Source of the DNA: Eulemur rufifrons
Lineage: Eukaryota; Chordata; Mammalia; Primates; Lemuridae
Direction: 5' to 3'
Length of the DNA stretch: 64,000 nt
Assembly: GCF_041146395.1 (NCBI RefSeq)
Contig: NC_090990.1
Coordinates: 47,006,001 to 47,070,000, forward strand
Shown: piece after piece, positions 10,786 through 22,925 of the stretch
How positions within the stretch are numbered: the first letter of the stretch is position 1
Layout of the letters: the number at the start of each line of letters is the position of its first letter
Notes under the pieces: generated by a model
Told to the model about the DNA's origin: nothing
The model's database searches: none
The model's input: the letters and a program-made list of their open reading frames with translations, nothing else
Position numbers and translations under genes: made by a program

Positions 10786-12433
10786 TATTTTTTCATGGTT
10801 ATATCGCTTGACAGTACGAGATGTTTTGGGGAGATGTTTGGAGAGTGCCCAGTTTTCTTGGACAAGGGCTTTGCCCCTGACCTATGAGACAGCACAGTCC
10901 TATCCCGGCTTCCCCCTGTCTCTGCCCCTCTCTCCCCACCTTCCAGCTTAGCTTTGGTTCTACCTCATGGAACTGGTGCAAGAAACTAAAATCAGATTTG
11001 CTCAAAGAAAAGTGTCACAGCAGAGAGCGTCTGTTGTATTTCTGTGTTTGCCTGAAGAGGGAGCTGTAGGCAAGGACACTGGTAACCTTTCCCAAATGTG
11101 TTGCTTGTCGGAACGGGGCGTGCCTGGCAGGGGTGAATTGGAATGAACACTGGCAAGGTCAGACACGCTGGCAGAACCCACATCTCGTCAGGAGCCACCG
11201 GACATCTCGGGATGGAGACTATTCCCGGGCAGAAGAAACCCAGTTCGCTGTGATTGAAGTGGAGTCTGGCTCTCCCTGGCCATAGGTTGGTTACAGGGGC
11301 TTCCAGCACGGTGGGCTTGCGCTCGGCTTGCAGAGCGGGCTCATTGTGTCAGTCCTGGGAGCAGAGCTGCGGTTCTCAAAGTCAGCAGATAATACCATGT
11401 CATTTCTTCTTGACTTTGGAAGGTACTCCCAGCTTTTAGGCAGTGGATTAGTAAATGTTTTCCTAAAACATTAATATGAGTTTATTTCTTCTCAGTTTCT
11501 GCTACTCAGAAATGTGTACCCAAATCAAATAAGCATTATTCTGACTGAGTGGTGCTGGGTTTATATAGACAATGTAAGGGATGGCTGTCGAGTTGAAATT
11601 TGACAACAGTAAGAAATCCAGGAGTAAGTCACCGTGGAAATGGCTCCAGGCAGCCACGAGGGAAAGACATAACAGAACTTTTCCTCCCTCTCTTAAGATT
11701 GTTGGCCCTTCCTGATGCCCTACTGAGCTCTGACAGAGGTGGCAGAATAGCCTAGGGAAACAAGGGACCTTCTAGGTAGCAATGGATGGAGACCCCTCCA
11801 CTCCCCCTTCTGTTAGAAATCCATATTGAGGGAATGCTGTTGGAGTGGACGGTGGTGCCTTGACATCCAAGGACTCCAAAGCGGAAATCACATCAAGGGG
11901 CAGGGGCCTTGGGGCTGTGCAGGTGGCCCATGGGGACCTTGGCTAAAAGACTGTGGGGGAGAACAGATTCTGACATAGCAAGTGGCTAAGGCTGGAAGCC
12001 TTATTGGCCCAAGTCATTCTAGCAGAGAGTCACACCCTATGTATGCTTAATGGTGCTGGTCTCTATTTATTTGAATACCTTAGATACATTTACTTTAAAT
12101 TCTCTCTTAGATTGCTCTAGTATCTTTACTGCTTCAGGGATGAGTTCTCTCATTAAAGTATGTTGATTGTACTCAGATGGCATTGGACTTCCTCACATGT
12201 GTAATAATTCGTTCTTACTCAAGAGGTTTCTCCTCAAGTGACTTGGGCTGTGAAGGTCTCTCATTGCCTCTGCCCAGGTCCTATTTTAGGTTTCCTGATT
12301 CCAGATAATTTTTTACATTAGTGGATTGGCTTGGATTTTGCCACTTTGAGAATGCAAGCCCCATCCCCATGGCACAGGCTTAGAATTCCAATTTCATGTG
12401 TCCAGACTGGGAGGAATAATTCATCTTCTAGTT
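10786..12433. other. Intergenic stretch, no gene recognised
   Basis: Short open frames on both strands at 10800-11440 show no family. No clear repeat structure is visible. Confidence 0.45.
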
Positions 12434-12447
12434 AAGAACTTGGGCTA

Positions 12448-12777
12448 GGCCGGGCATGGTGGCTCATGCCTGTAATCCTAGCACTCTGGGAGGCAGAGGC
12501 GGGAGGATCTCTCGAGGTCAAGAGTTTGAGACCAGCCTCAGCAAGAGCGAGACCCCCGTCTCTACTAAAAAAAATAGAAAAGCAATTAGCTGGACAACTA
12601 GAAATATATATACAAAAAATTAGCCGGGCATGATGGCACATGCCTATAGTCCCAGCTACTCGGGAGGCTGAGGCAGGAGGATCACTTGAGCCTAGGAGTT
12701 TGAGGTTGCTGTGAGCTAGGCTGACGCCACGGCACTGTAGCCCGGGCAACAGAGCAAGACTCTGTCTCAAAAAAAAA
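12448..12777 (+). mobile_element. Alu, full length
   Basis: AAGAACTTGGGCTA is duplicated at 12434-12447 and 12778-12791. The dimeric element has the strepsirrhine linker and a pure A-tail. Confidence 0.95.
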
Positions 12778-13051
12778 AAGAACTTGGGCTAGTGAAAGAC
12801 CATTCCAATTGTCACTTGTAGATGGGGAGTTTGATTCTGGCTCCAGCTTAACACACGTAGTCCAGTTCCGGCTCCTTCTCGAATGCCTGCCAAGCCTTTA
12901 CAGCCTATATCTGTCCCTGGTCCTCTCATGGGCTAGCCTACTTCAGCTCCTGCTCACTGTATCTGACACCTATGGAGTCCCCTTTATTGCTTTTGAGGCA
13001 TGTATTCTTAAATATTTTAATAAGTAAAATTAGTTTTTTAAAATATTTTAT

Positions 13052-13185
13052 CTAGGGCCGGGCGTGGTGGCTCATGCCTGTAATCCTAGCACTCTGGGAG
13101 GCCAAGGTAGGAGGATCACTCTAGGTCAGGAGTTCGAGACCAGCCTGAGCAAGAGCAAGACTCAGTCTCAAAAAAACAAATAAAT
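13052..13185 (+). mobile_element. Alu with most of the right arm deleted
   Basis: AAATATTTTAT is duplicated at 13041-13051 and 13186-13196, so both ends are genuine. Inside, the left arm joins directly to the terminal CTCAGTCTCAAAA at the direct repeat AGAGCAAGAC, which both arms carry. The deletion spans about 195 bp. Confidence 0.85.
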
Positions 13186-13199
13186 AAATATTTTATTTA

Positions 13200-13600
13200 G
13201 TATTTCTATGTATTAACCATGAAAGGTAGTGTTTTAGAATGTGCCCAATCTATCATCCTGACGTAGAAATTCACATTATATTTTTAACCAGAAATTATTT
13301 TTTAATAAGATGTTGTTTTTAATATTAATTTTATAAATAATCTCTTATTTTGCTAGTAGTTGTAAACGGTGTCTGTTTTTTCCAGATATGCAATCATATA
13401 GTCTGTAAATAATGACAGTTTTGCAATCTCCTATTAATTATATGTTTTAATTCAGTCCTTAACTAATTGCCTTGCCAAGAACTTCTAGAACAATATCCAG
13501 GAACAGTGGTAATATCAAGCATTCTCTTGTATCTGATTTTTATCAGAAATGCTTCTAGTGTCTTAGCATTAAACACATCCGGCTGCTCTGGTTTAGAGAA
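13200..13600 (-). repeat. Ancient L1 (ORF2-region) fragment, probable
   Basis: The segment around 13470-13575 (TTGCCTTGCCAAGAACTTC, then a CATTCTCTTGT stretch) reads as the reverse complement of a diverged L1 ORF2 region. It is AT-rich and has no open frame. Confidence 0.45.
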
Positions 13601-13762
13601 ATGTTTTCATATGGGCTCTACTGCGCCATCTGTTGACCTTCCATGATATCACACCCACTGGAGATGGCCTTTCGGGACTTGCTAACTTAAGATAAGGAAG
13701 TACCCCTATATATTAGGTCATTAAATATGAAATGTCCAATTTTGAATCAAAAGTGTAGTTTA

Positions 13763-14014
13763 CTTAGCACTCTGAGAGGCCGAGGACTGCATGAGATCAG
13801 GAGTTTGAGACCAGTCTGAGCAAGAGACCCCATCTCTACTAAAAATAGAAAAAATTAGCAGGGTGTGGTGGTGCACATCTGTAGTCCCAGCTACTCAGGA
13901 GGCTGAGGCAGGAGGATGCCTTGAGCCCAGGAGTTTGAGGTTGCTGTGAGCTAAGCTGATGCCACAGCATCTAGCCCAGGTAACAGAGTGAGACTCTGTC
14001 TCAAAAAGAAAAGA
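13763..14014 (+). mobile_element. Alu, 5'-truncated, inserted in the mariner
   Basis: AAAAGTGTAGTTTA at 13749-13762 is repeated with one change at 14015-14028. The element starts within the left arm (TAGCACTCTGAG) and ends in an AAAAAGAAAAG tail. Confidence 0.85.
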
Positions 14015-14059
14015 AAAAGTGTAATTTATCATATCTCAAATAAGAAGCAGTACAATTAA

Positions 14060-15253
14060 TCAAAGTATGCTCCTAAACTATCCACACAATTTGCCATCCT
14101 AATGGTAGCTTGTTTATGCCAGCAGTGAAGAAGCCTGGAGAGCAAGTGGCGATGACATTGAAAAAGGTGTTTCCCACAGCTTGTTGAGAATTTAATATTT
14201 TTCCTTGCAAGAAGTGGTCCAAAGCCTGGAAGAAGTGCTAGTCAGTTGGTGCAAGGTCTGGTGAATGAATACAGTGGATGACAGAGAGTTTCCAAGTCCA
14301 GCTGCTGTAGTTTGAGCAGCGTTGTTTGTGTGACATGTGGTTGAGCTTTGTCTTGCAAGAGGATTGGCCTGTCTCTATTGACCAATCTCAGCTGCTTAAT
14401 CGCAAGCATCCTCATCATTTTATACGGTTGGTTGCAGTAGACATTCTCTGTAACTGACTGACCAGGTTTCATGAAGCTGTAGTGGATTATACCAGCAGTG
14501 GACCAGCAAACAGACATCATTAGCATTTTTTTTTTTTTTTTTTTTTTGAGACGGAGTCTCGCTCTGTCGCCCGGGTTAGAGTGCCGTGGCATCAGCGTAG
14601 CTCACAGCAACCTCTAACTCCTGGGCTTAAGCGATCCTCCTGCCTCAACCTCCCGAGTAGCTGGGACTACAGGCATGAGCCAGTATGCCCGGCTAATTTT
14701 TTCTATACATATTTTTAGCTGTCCATATAATTTCTTTCTATTTATAGTAGAGACGGGGGTCTCGCTCTTGCTCAGGCTGGTCTCAAACTCCTGAGCTCAA
14801 ACAATCCTCCTGCCTCGGCTCCCAGAGTGCTGGGATTACAGGTGTGAGCCACCGTGCCCCGGCCGAAAGGTAAGCTTTGATATTATTTCTCTCGTGATGC
14901 TCATTTAATTCATGCAGTACCCATCTATCCAGCTTCCTTACCTTGACAATTTGTTTCAAACGGCCCAATATTGTTGGAATAGTAACATCAAACCTTGTTG
15001 CTAATTCACGCATAGGTTGAGATGGATTCACTTTCACTATAGCTTTCTGCTCATCATTATCCACCTTGGTCTCAGGTCACCCACGTGGCTCATTTTCAAG
15101 ATTAAAATTACCAGAACGGAACTTCTCAAACCATTGACTTACTGTGTGTTCATTAGCCACATCCTTCCCAAACTCTTCAATGATATCTGCACTTGCATTG
15201 GTTCCAAGACGGAACTCGTATTCGAAAATAACACGAATTTTTGACTTATCCAT
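14060..15253 (-). pseudogene. Mariner transposase pseudogene, interrupted by an Alu and internally deleted
   Basis: On the minus strand an ATG at 15253-15251 opens a mariner-type N-terminus: helix-turn-helix region, then a PTILGRLKQI motif at about 14978-14949 and VLHELNEH near 14923. An in-frame TGA occurs near 15078. The frame is then cut by an Alu at 14526-14864. After the Alu it resumes with AGIIHYSF (about 14493-14470), QDKAQPHV (about 14358-14335) and the LCHPLYS region. Roughly 50 codons between the two halves are missing, and by family comparison these include the first catalytic aspartate segment. The Asp and Asn of the usual HDNARPH motif read as QDKAQPH. The protein cannot be active. 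It is a fossil of a mobile element, not a host gene. Confidence 0.85.
14526..14864 (-). mobile_element. Alu, full length, inserted in the mariner without target duplication
   Basis: A 22-base T-tract leads into a reverse-complement dimeric Alu ending in GGCC at 14861-14864. The flanks ATCATTAGCA and GAAAGGTAAG do not match each other. The mariner frame is missing sequence at exactly this point. Confidence 0.9.
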
Positions 15254-15729
15254 GGTTTCACAAAAATTGCTCTAAAAAAAATGGGAAAGATAATCACAAG
15301 CCAAAACGTGCATTTGAAAAGACTGAGGATGTACCTTCACAATAAAAATGAAACAAGACGTGTCAAAGTGAAATGTCAGAGATATCAACTGTCAAACTTA
15401 GAATCGGACATTTCATACTTAGTAACCTATACAAGCAGTTATGTTGTCCCCAGTGTCAGGTGCTGGGGACAGCATGAGCTCAACAAGGGAGACAGGCAGA
15501 GGGCAGATCCTGAAGGCAGCAGGAGGTATAGTTAGAAGCTTAAACTTGATTCTGGAATTCAGTGACTTAAAATTTTTATTTTTCTTGAATAAATTATACA
15601 TGCACAGAGTTAAAAAAAAAAAATTCATGAGGGACCAAACAGTACAGAGTACAAAGTCTCCTTCTCGTTCCTTCCCCTTGCCATCTCCTCAGAGACAACC
15701 AGCGTTTCTGCTTGTGGATCTTTCTTCTT

Positions 15730-16235
15730 GCAACTCAAAGTGGGGTCCCTGCCTAGCAGCACCTGGGAACTTGTTGGAAATGCAGAATCTCAGGCTCCAC
15801 CCAGACTTAAAAAATCAGAATCTGCATTTTTGTTTGTCTGTTTTTTTGAGACACAGTCTCATTCTTTTGCCCGGACTAGAGTGCCATGGTGTCATCATAG
15901 CTTACAGCAACCTCAAACGCCTGGGCTCAAGGGATCTTCCTGCCTCAGCCTCCCATGTAGCTGGGACTACAGGCGTGCATCACCATGCCCAGCTAATTTT
16001 TTCTATTTTTTTTTAGTTGCCCAGCTAATTTCTTTCTATTTTTAGTGGAGACAGGATCTCACTCTTGCAAAGGCTGGTCTTAAACTCCTGACCTCAAGTG
16101 ATCCTCCCACCTTGGTCTCCCAGAGAGGTAGGATTACAGGCGTGAGCCACCACACCTGGCCCAGAATCTGCATTTTAACAAGACTTCCAGGTGACTTGTA
16201 CACTAAACTTGGAGAAGCACTGCTCTCGAGGTAGT
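15730..16235 (+). mobile_element. MER5A-like hAT fossil split by an Alu
   Basis: The part at 15730-15830 (AGCACCTGGGAACTTGTT, then AATGCAGAATCTCAGGC) and the part at 16177-16235 (AACAAGACTTCCAGGTGA) join into a MER5A-type non-autonomous hAT-Charlie element once the Alu is removed. Confidence 0.7.
15831..16161 (-). mobile_element. Alu, full length, inserted in MER5A
   Basis: CAGAATCTGCATTTT is duplicated at 15816-15830 and 16162-16176, flanking a reverse-complement Alu. The duplicated word is itself MER5A sequence. Confidence 0.95.
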
Positions 16236-18482
16236 CTGTGGGACAGCAGACCTCACACATTAGCGTGCACAAGAATCACCTGTGGAGCTTGTGAACAGTC
16301 TGTGTTTAATCCAGGAAGTCTTGTCCAGGTGCAGTGTAACAGGGTATTGAGTGGGATTTTTCATATATTTTTTGAATTATGGTTATAGCCCTAAATCTGA
16401 GGATGCACTTCAAAGCTGGTCACATTCTCAAGAGAGCCATCTGACACACTCTCAGGACTTCCTCCTAAGAGGGCCAGAGCCGCAGTGCTCTCCATGTGGT
16501 TCTCCCCTTTCCTCTCCCAGCCTACCCAAGGGAAGCCTAGAGGAATGCAAGGAGGATGGAGAGGTTCTGAAGCTGTGGGTCTAGCAGGGTGTGCCACGGC
16601 CTTGAAGCCTGCAAATTCAGACTCTTCAACATCCCTGGTGTCAATGTCAAGCACGTCAACATGCTGACTTATCAATAAAGAAAGGTTTTAAAGGTTATTG
16701 TAATCCTCCAGGTTCTTGAGTCCCAGGTGTCTGCCCGCTGCTGGAGGTCAGATGACATCCCGGTGCCCTTTCCCGCCTGGCCCCCTGGCCTGCCATGCTC
16801 CCCACCCCTCTGCCGGGTGAACCCCTTCCTATCCATGCCGCCAGACTCAGCTCAGTGCAGACTGAGTCCCTGGGCTCCGGTGTCTGTTCCCTGCTGGGCT
16901 GTGAGCATTTTACAGCCCAGAGTATGTCTGGCGGGGGCTGGCCCAGGGGCTCCATAGTCGTTGCTATTCTGAATTGTTGCTCCTCTTGCCACTAGGGCTG
17001 AGCCCCACCTGGGACCACTGACTCCCGCCCTGTGATTCCTGGACGGGCTCCTGGGAGGCAAACCCGACCCCAGTCTGGCCTCGCCTGCGTCTCAGTGCAC
17101 CTGTCTGCCTGGCCAGACCTCTGAACCTCGAGGCCTGGAGGCCCCATTTCCCCTGCTGCGAGGCCCTGTCCTACCTCATGCTGGGACCCAGGGCACTCTG
17201 CTGGACAACTCCAGGGAGCGCCATGTGTCCTCTGTGAATGGCAACTCCTGGAACACAGCTCTGAGGTGCCATTCACTAGAACACGATGATGGCGCCCCCT
17301 TGAGTTGTGCAGTGGCGGCGAGCCCGTCCATGGGCCGTGTCAACTGTGGGCTGAGACACCCTTGGCTCTGGCAGTGCCCCATTTCCCCCTGTTGCCCCCA
17401 CCCCTCTTCCCATCCCACTTCTCCTGGCCGGACCAGGGTGTGCGTCACCCACAGCCGGTGTGGTGACCGGGAGTGTGTGGGCCTTGGGGGAGGGAACTTG
17501 GGGGCCAGTAAACAGCATCACTTTTCTCATTTCCCCAGCTGGGAACCAATCAAAAGATGAGATTTCAGAGACAGACATCAACTTTATTACTGATTCAAGC
17601 TCAAAAGCAGGACGAGCCTTAGATTGACACAGTGACCATCCTAACACGTGAGCACAGAATGACAGGGTCACTCTGGCCATAGGCAGAACAGCAGCGTCCC
17701 CCACAGGGCTGGGCCTGCCCCGCTGAGCCCACAAGGGGTGGAGAGCAGCCCAGCCTGCGTCCTCTCTGCTTCTCAGAACCAAGAGACTGGCCTGCGCTTT
17801 GCTCCGGTCCTGCTCTGGCTCTGACCCTGGCATCGTGGGGGAGGGGGTCAAAGGACAGTTTTCTCCCAGAGTTTTCTCTTTTGGGGAGAAGAATGAAAAT
17901 TCCCTCACTTCTAAGGTGACACATGGCTCAGAGCATGTGCTGTCCCAATCCCCATCCAGCAACAGAATAATTCTGGTGACTTCAGACCAAAGGCCCAGGA
18001 GCCGTTTCCAGGCCTCCTCCAAGCATGGAAGTGGACTGAGGGCGGGACGTGGAGACGGGCGGACAGGGAGTCAGGTGGGACCCCTCGGACACCAGCTGGG
18101 CTTCCTCTGTCCCAGCCCTTCTCTCTCCAAGATGGAGCAGGGGGAAGAAACGGATTTGGAACTGTAGGGAACTCCCTCCTTAGGGAGCAGTCGAGGCAAT
18201 GTGGGGACCATCTGGGCCCTGGACAGAGGCCTCTTTCTTCCCCAGGAATGCTGAGCACATGGGCGTCCCGACACCTCACCTGTGCCAGTCTCAAATGCTC
18301 TACCTGTTTGTCTGCTCTGTCCTTGGGCGACCCAGTGGGACCTGAAGGTTAGCCACTGGCTTAATGCTGGGTTCCTGTTCTCTCCACCCCCTGCTGCCAG
18401 GCACCCCTTCCCCAGCCTGAGTCACCATTGAGGGAGCATAAAGAGCTCCAGGTGTACGGCAGGCAGGAGTGTGAGTACTGAG
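16236..18482. other. GC-rich intergenic stretch with long chance frames
   Basis: From about 16690 to 18300 the base composition is clearly GC-rich. A 248-codon minus frame lies at 17276-18022 with shorter frames on both strands. None has a recognisable domain, and the overlapping frames in several phases suggest GC-driven openness rather than coding. Confidence 0.5.
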
Positions 18483-18690
18483 CCTGATCTCCTGGCTCAA
18501 AATCCCAGATCTACTGTTTACTAGGCTGTGTGACCTTAGATGAGTTACTTAACCTCTCTGTGCTACAGTTTCTTTATATGTAAAACAAGGATAACGTTAG
18601 TATCTATCTCACTGGACTATTGTGAGAAGTAAGTGACGTCATACAAAGCCACTGAGACTGATGCCTGGGCATTTTAGTACTCAGCGAAGG
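18483..18690 (+). repeat. MIR (ancient tRNA-derived SINE)
   Basis: TGTGTGACCTTAGATGAG, CTTAACCTCTCTGTGC and the later TGTAAAACAAGGATAA segment are the diagnostic MIR core in + orientation. Confidence 0.75.
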
Positions 18691-20394
18691 CAAGTTGCTG
18701 TTTTTATAACTAGGTCCAAGGAAAGGATCAAATGACCAAGAGAAAGGGCCAGCTGTCTCCTTTATATTGAGATCTGCCATGGGGGCTGAGCACCACACAG
18801 GGTACTTTAGCTAATTAAACACTTGGGAGAACAGAGGAGGAGCCATTATCCCCCAGTTTGCAGACCAAGAGCCTGAGTGGACAAGCGGTTCAGCTGGGGT
18901 TCAGCACCTGAGATCTCTGACTCCAGACACGGTGCCTTCATTGCGTCCCACCATGCTGCGTAACCCAGAGAGGAAACTGGGAAAAGGAAAACAAGTAGTG
19001 TGGTTACAGAATTCAAGGGTGGGTATCTGTTGGGGTCCCGGTGAAGCAGCAAGCGTTGCTCTGGAGAAGCCAGAAGTTCTCGCCTCTGCTTTGCGCTAAA
19101 TGTCTGCTTCAGCCTTTGTGGCTGAAAAGTCCATTTTGCCCCTCGGCCCATAAGGCTGACCCTGTAGCTTCTGAGATCTACACGTTACAGCCCAAACACC
19201 AGAAGGAGACTGAATGTCTCCCCTAAATCCCAGTTCCAAAACTCCCAGGAGAGGGCCTGATTGGCCCCGGCGGTGTCTGGTGTCTGTCCTTCAATGGCCA
19301 AGTTTCCCTGCAGGCCCGTGGCGGCTCCTGCTGAGTCACAGGGATGCAGAATGGGGCCGGGGAGGGGACCTTTCTAGGCAAGGAGGACTTGGCAGATCGT
19401 CCACCAGGCTTCTACTTCATATGCTTGTTCTTCGCTTTGCTCTCGATCTTTCTCTACCTCACAGCTCCTCTTGTTCAGTCTTTCAGCCTGTCTTGACCTC
19501 CCTTTCTGCAAATTTCACATCTGTTCTCGTGTCTCACGTCACCTCATGGCTGCACTCTCTTCTCACTCCCTAACCATACCCCACACTCCTGCCTAAACTC
19601 TGCGTGTTTCTTCATTCAGATTTCTGAGATAAGCCAATGATCCTGCCCATATTCCCACGCCAAGGCACTTCATAGGCAATGACTCACTTAAGACTGGCTG
19701 TCTTGGGGTGCACAGCCTGTATTCAGGAATCTGCGAGGGCAACACAAAGCTGCACTTTCCGTAGGGCTGTGGGCTGGGTGATTGCACTGTAGGGGCTGGT
19801 GTCATAGGGAGACGTCCCTTATGCCTGGGCATTGGCAGCATGCTCCTTCCAAAAGGCCTTCCCAAGCTTTGCCAGTCTAAAATCCACTCACCATAGCATT
19901 TGACCCTTGAGACTGCCATGTGGTGCCGAGTGCATTTGTCCAACTCCTACTGCCAAAAGATCCAAATGTGCCATGGCTTAACAAGTTAGAAGATTATGTC
20001 TTGCTCATATCTCAAATGCAGAATAAGTAGCCCAGAGAAGATACGACAGCTCTGTGGCATTGGGGACCTAAGCTCCTTCTGACTTTCTGTTCTAGTGTCC
20101 CTGAGAGGTTGGCCTCATCTTTTTAGATGAACATGGATTGCTACCACATTCCAGCCAGTGGGAAAGGGGAAATGCATTTCCCTCGCCTTTAAAGGCAGGA
20201 GCCAGAGTTTGCACACGTACTTCCCTCGCATCTCGCTAGCCAGAACTTAGTTACGTGGTCGCAGCAAGCTGCAAGGTGAGCTGGGAAATGGAGTCTCTAT
20301 TCTGGGTGCCCAGCTGAAGTTGCGGATTCTAATACTGAGGAGGAAGGAAAGACTATATATTGGGGGACAACGGTGCTACCATTCTCCTGTCACT
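18691..20394. other. Intergenic stretch; weak MIR trace only
   Basis: A minus-strand MIR-like trace occurs at about 18790-18930. The remainder holds no recognisable gene or repeat. Confidence 0.4.
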
Positions 20395-20759
20395 GTTTTT
20401 GACCCTTCTCCACCATCTGGTTTGTCACCACGTGCTGGCATAGAGCAAATCTGATCACATGGCTCCACTGTTAAGGAATTCTCCAGTGGCTCCCCACTGC
20501 CTCCAGCAGTGAGATTTTAAGTACAAATTTTTGAAAGACTATACTTTCAGGGATCATTTCAATAGTTCATTACTAGAGAAGTTTCTCTGAACATGTAGAG
20601 CACCAAAAAATAAAAAAAATAATAAAAAATAAAAATAAATTAAGAGCAGATTTTCGAATCTCTGAAGTTACATGCAAGTTTTGCACAGATGTGCATTTTT
20701 CTGCAGAGAACTTTGTCTTCTCAAAAGGGTCTTTTATTCTCCCTCAAGTTACAGGCTCA

Positions 20760-21038
<279 letters not shown>

Positions 21039-21184
21039 CCAAATTCTTAATATCATCATACAAGGGAGATAGGTCTCCCGACATCCCTCTCAAATCTTCT
21101 CTCCAGTCATTTCTCCTGCTGACCCTTAGGTCATTCTGAAATTCTCTCTGTTGCTGGACAGGCCATGCCTTTTCACATGCCATA

Positions 21185-21186
<2 letters not shown>

Positions 21187-21215
<29 letters not shown>

Positions 21216-21303
21216 AAGACAAGGTCTTGCTCTGTTGCCTGGGCTAGAGTGCAGAGGTGTCACAAAGTGCTGGGATCAGAGGCATGAGCCACTGTACTCG
21301 GCC
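21187..21303 (-). mobile_element. Alu remnant with internal deletion
   Basis: A TTTTC-rich tract leads into the end of one Alu arm, which joins directly to CACAAAGTGCTGGGAT and the terminal GGCC. Most of the body is missing. Confidence 0.75.
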
Positions 21304-21699
21304 TTACATACTATATCTTTACGCCTGCTGTTCTAGCTAGAATACCCTGGCAAACTCCTGCACATCCTTACGGCGTAGCTCAAAAGCCACCTCCTCTGGG
21401 AGGCTTCCCTGACTTTCTGTTCAAGTCAGTCTCCGCCACACCATTCAGACCTCTGCCACTTAAATGTTTCATAGTTGTCGTTAGCCTACTTCTGTCACCC
21501 CGACCACCAAACCATGAACTCTGGAGCCCAGGACCCTGAATAGATTGTCCACAAATGTTTGTTGAATAGATGTCACTCATGTTCAAAAAACTGGAGTGCT
21601 CTTTCCAAAAAGTAAATCTGAGCATTGCTTCCTGAGTTCCAAACATGGGTCCAAACTTGTTGCCGCGGCTTTCCTTCTGGCCTTATCTTCCTTCCCTTT

Positions 21700-22070
21700 C
21701 CTTCTCTAGAAACACTGACGTTCTTTTAATGCCATGAATCAATGTTCTCGCTCATCTTGGGGCTTTCTTCGTGCCCCTTCCTTTGCCTGGAAAGTTCTCC
21801 TGCTCCTCTTTTCCTGGTTAACTCCTATGCCTCATTCAGAGAGGTTAAATATCCCTCAGGAAGGCTTCCTGGACCCCCTCTGCACTCCAGACCAGGCCGA
21901 GGGCCCCACCTATGCACCCCCATGGCACCCTGTGCTCTCCCAGGTGCAACATGTCTCGTACTCCACGGAAGTTCATCCTTCTTCCCTGCTAAACTGCTGC
22001 AAACGCTGTGCCTATTTTACCCGCTAGCATAGCTCAGCCCCAAACATAGTATTGGAAGGGAGAAGGTACC
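21700..22070 (+). repeat. L2 LINE fragment
   Basis: CCTCAGGAAGGCTTCCTGGA and the following CTGCACTCCAGACC and CACCCTGTGCTCTC phrases match the L2 3' UTR pattern. Confidence 0.6.
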
Positions 22071-22124
22071 TGATAAATATGTTTTAAATGAGGGTTAAAG
22101 GAATGCATTTCTCAGTCTTAAATC

Positions 22125-22925
22125 TGGTTTTCAATAGCTTCCATCGCCTTTAGAATAAAGCCTTCCCACAGCTTTTACAGCACCTCTGGTTTGGTCCCCA
22201 TGTATTTTCAATCTCATCCTTTAGAAATCCACCCTTTGATCTCAGTGTCCCCCTCAAACACAAGGTCCCCAAATGCCTGCTCTCCCTTCTTTCAGCCTCG
22301 GCAGTACGATTCTGTCTGTCTGGCACACTCGCCTCTCTTTACCTCTCACTCCTCAACCTTTTCTGGCCAATATCCATTAATCTTTAAGTTTTCAGTTCAG
22401 ATACCATTGCTCCAGGAAGCCGCTCTTAACTTCCTAAGACCAGCTCTGTTGTCCGCCCTCCCCCACTTGCTTTTTGAGACAAGGTCTTGCTCTGTTGCCC
22501 AGGCTGGAGTACAGGGATGCAATCATAGCTCACTACAGTCTTCAACTTTTAGGTTCAAGCGATCTTTCTGACTCAGCCTCCTGAGTAGCTGGGACTACAG
22601 GCATGCACCACCATGGCCAGCTAATTTTTCTTATTTTCTGTAGAGATAGGGTCTCGCTATGTTGCCCAGCCTGGTCTCTGGCCTCAAGTGATCCTCCCGC
22701 ATTGGCTTCCTAAAGTGCTTGGATTATAAGCGTGAGCCACCTCGCCTGGCCTCTGGTGCCCTTTATCAGTACCCCTGTAGTACTCTGGGCTTCCCTCTCA
22801 CCTTTTGTTGGATTTCTCTAGTGGAGGGGAAGGCAAGAGACTGAACTACGCTCACTGTGATGTCTCTAATGTCGGGAACAGTGTCAGCACCTGGCAGTTT
22901 CAATAAATACTTGTTGAATGAATTT
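22125..22925 (+). repeat. L2 LINE fragment interrupted by an Alu
   Basis: GCTTTTACAGCACCTCTGG, TTCAGATACCATTGCTCC and, beyond the Alu, CAGTTTCAATAAATACTTGT at about 22896 form a split L2 copy. Confidence 0.55.
22470..22751 (-). mobile_element. Alu, old
   Basis: This reverse-complement dimeric Alu is diverged and lacks the long strepsirrhine linker. It sits inside L2 sequence. Confidence 0.85.

Larger units (their letters stand above)
13713..15430 (-). mobile_element. Mariner-family DNA transposon, broken and nested
   Basis: The ends form imperfect terminal inverted repeats of about 35 bp. The left end is at 13713-13750 and contains ATGAAATGTCC. The right end at about 15390-15430 contains its complement GGACATTTCAT. 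Both sit next to TA, the mariner target. Removing two inserted Alus leaves about 1.1 kb, shorter than the ~1.3 kb usual for mariners. The orientation is minus, as set by the transposase remnant. Confidence 0.85.
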
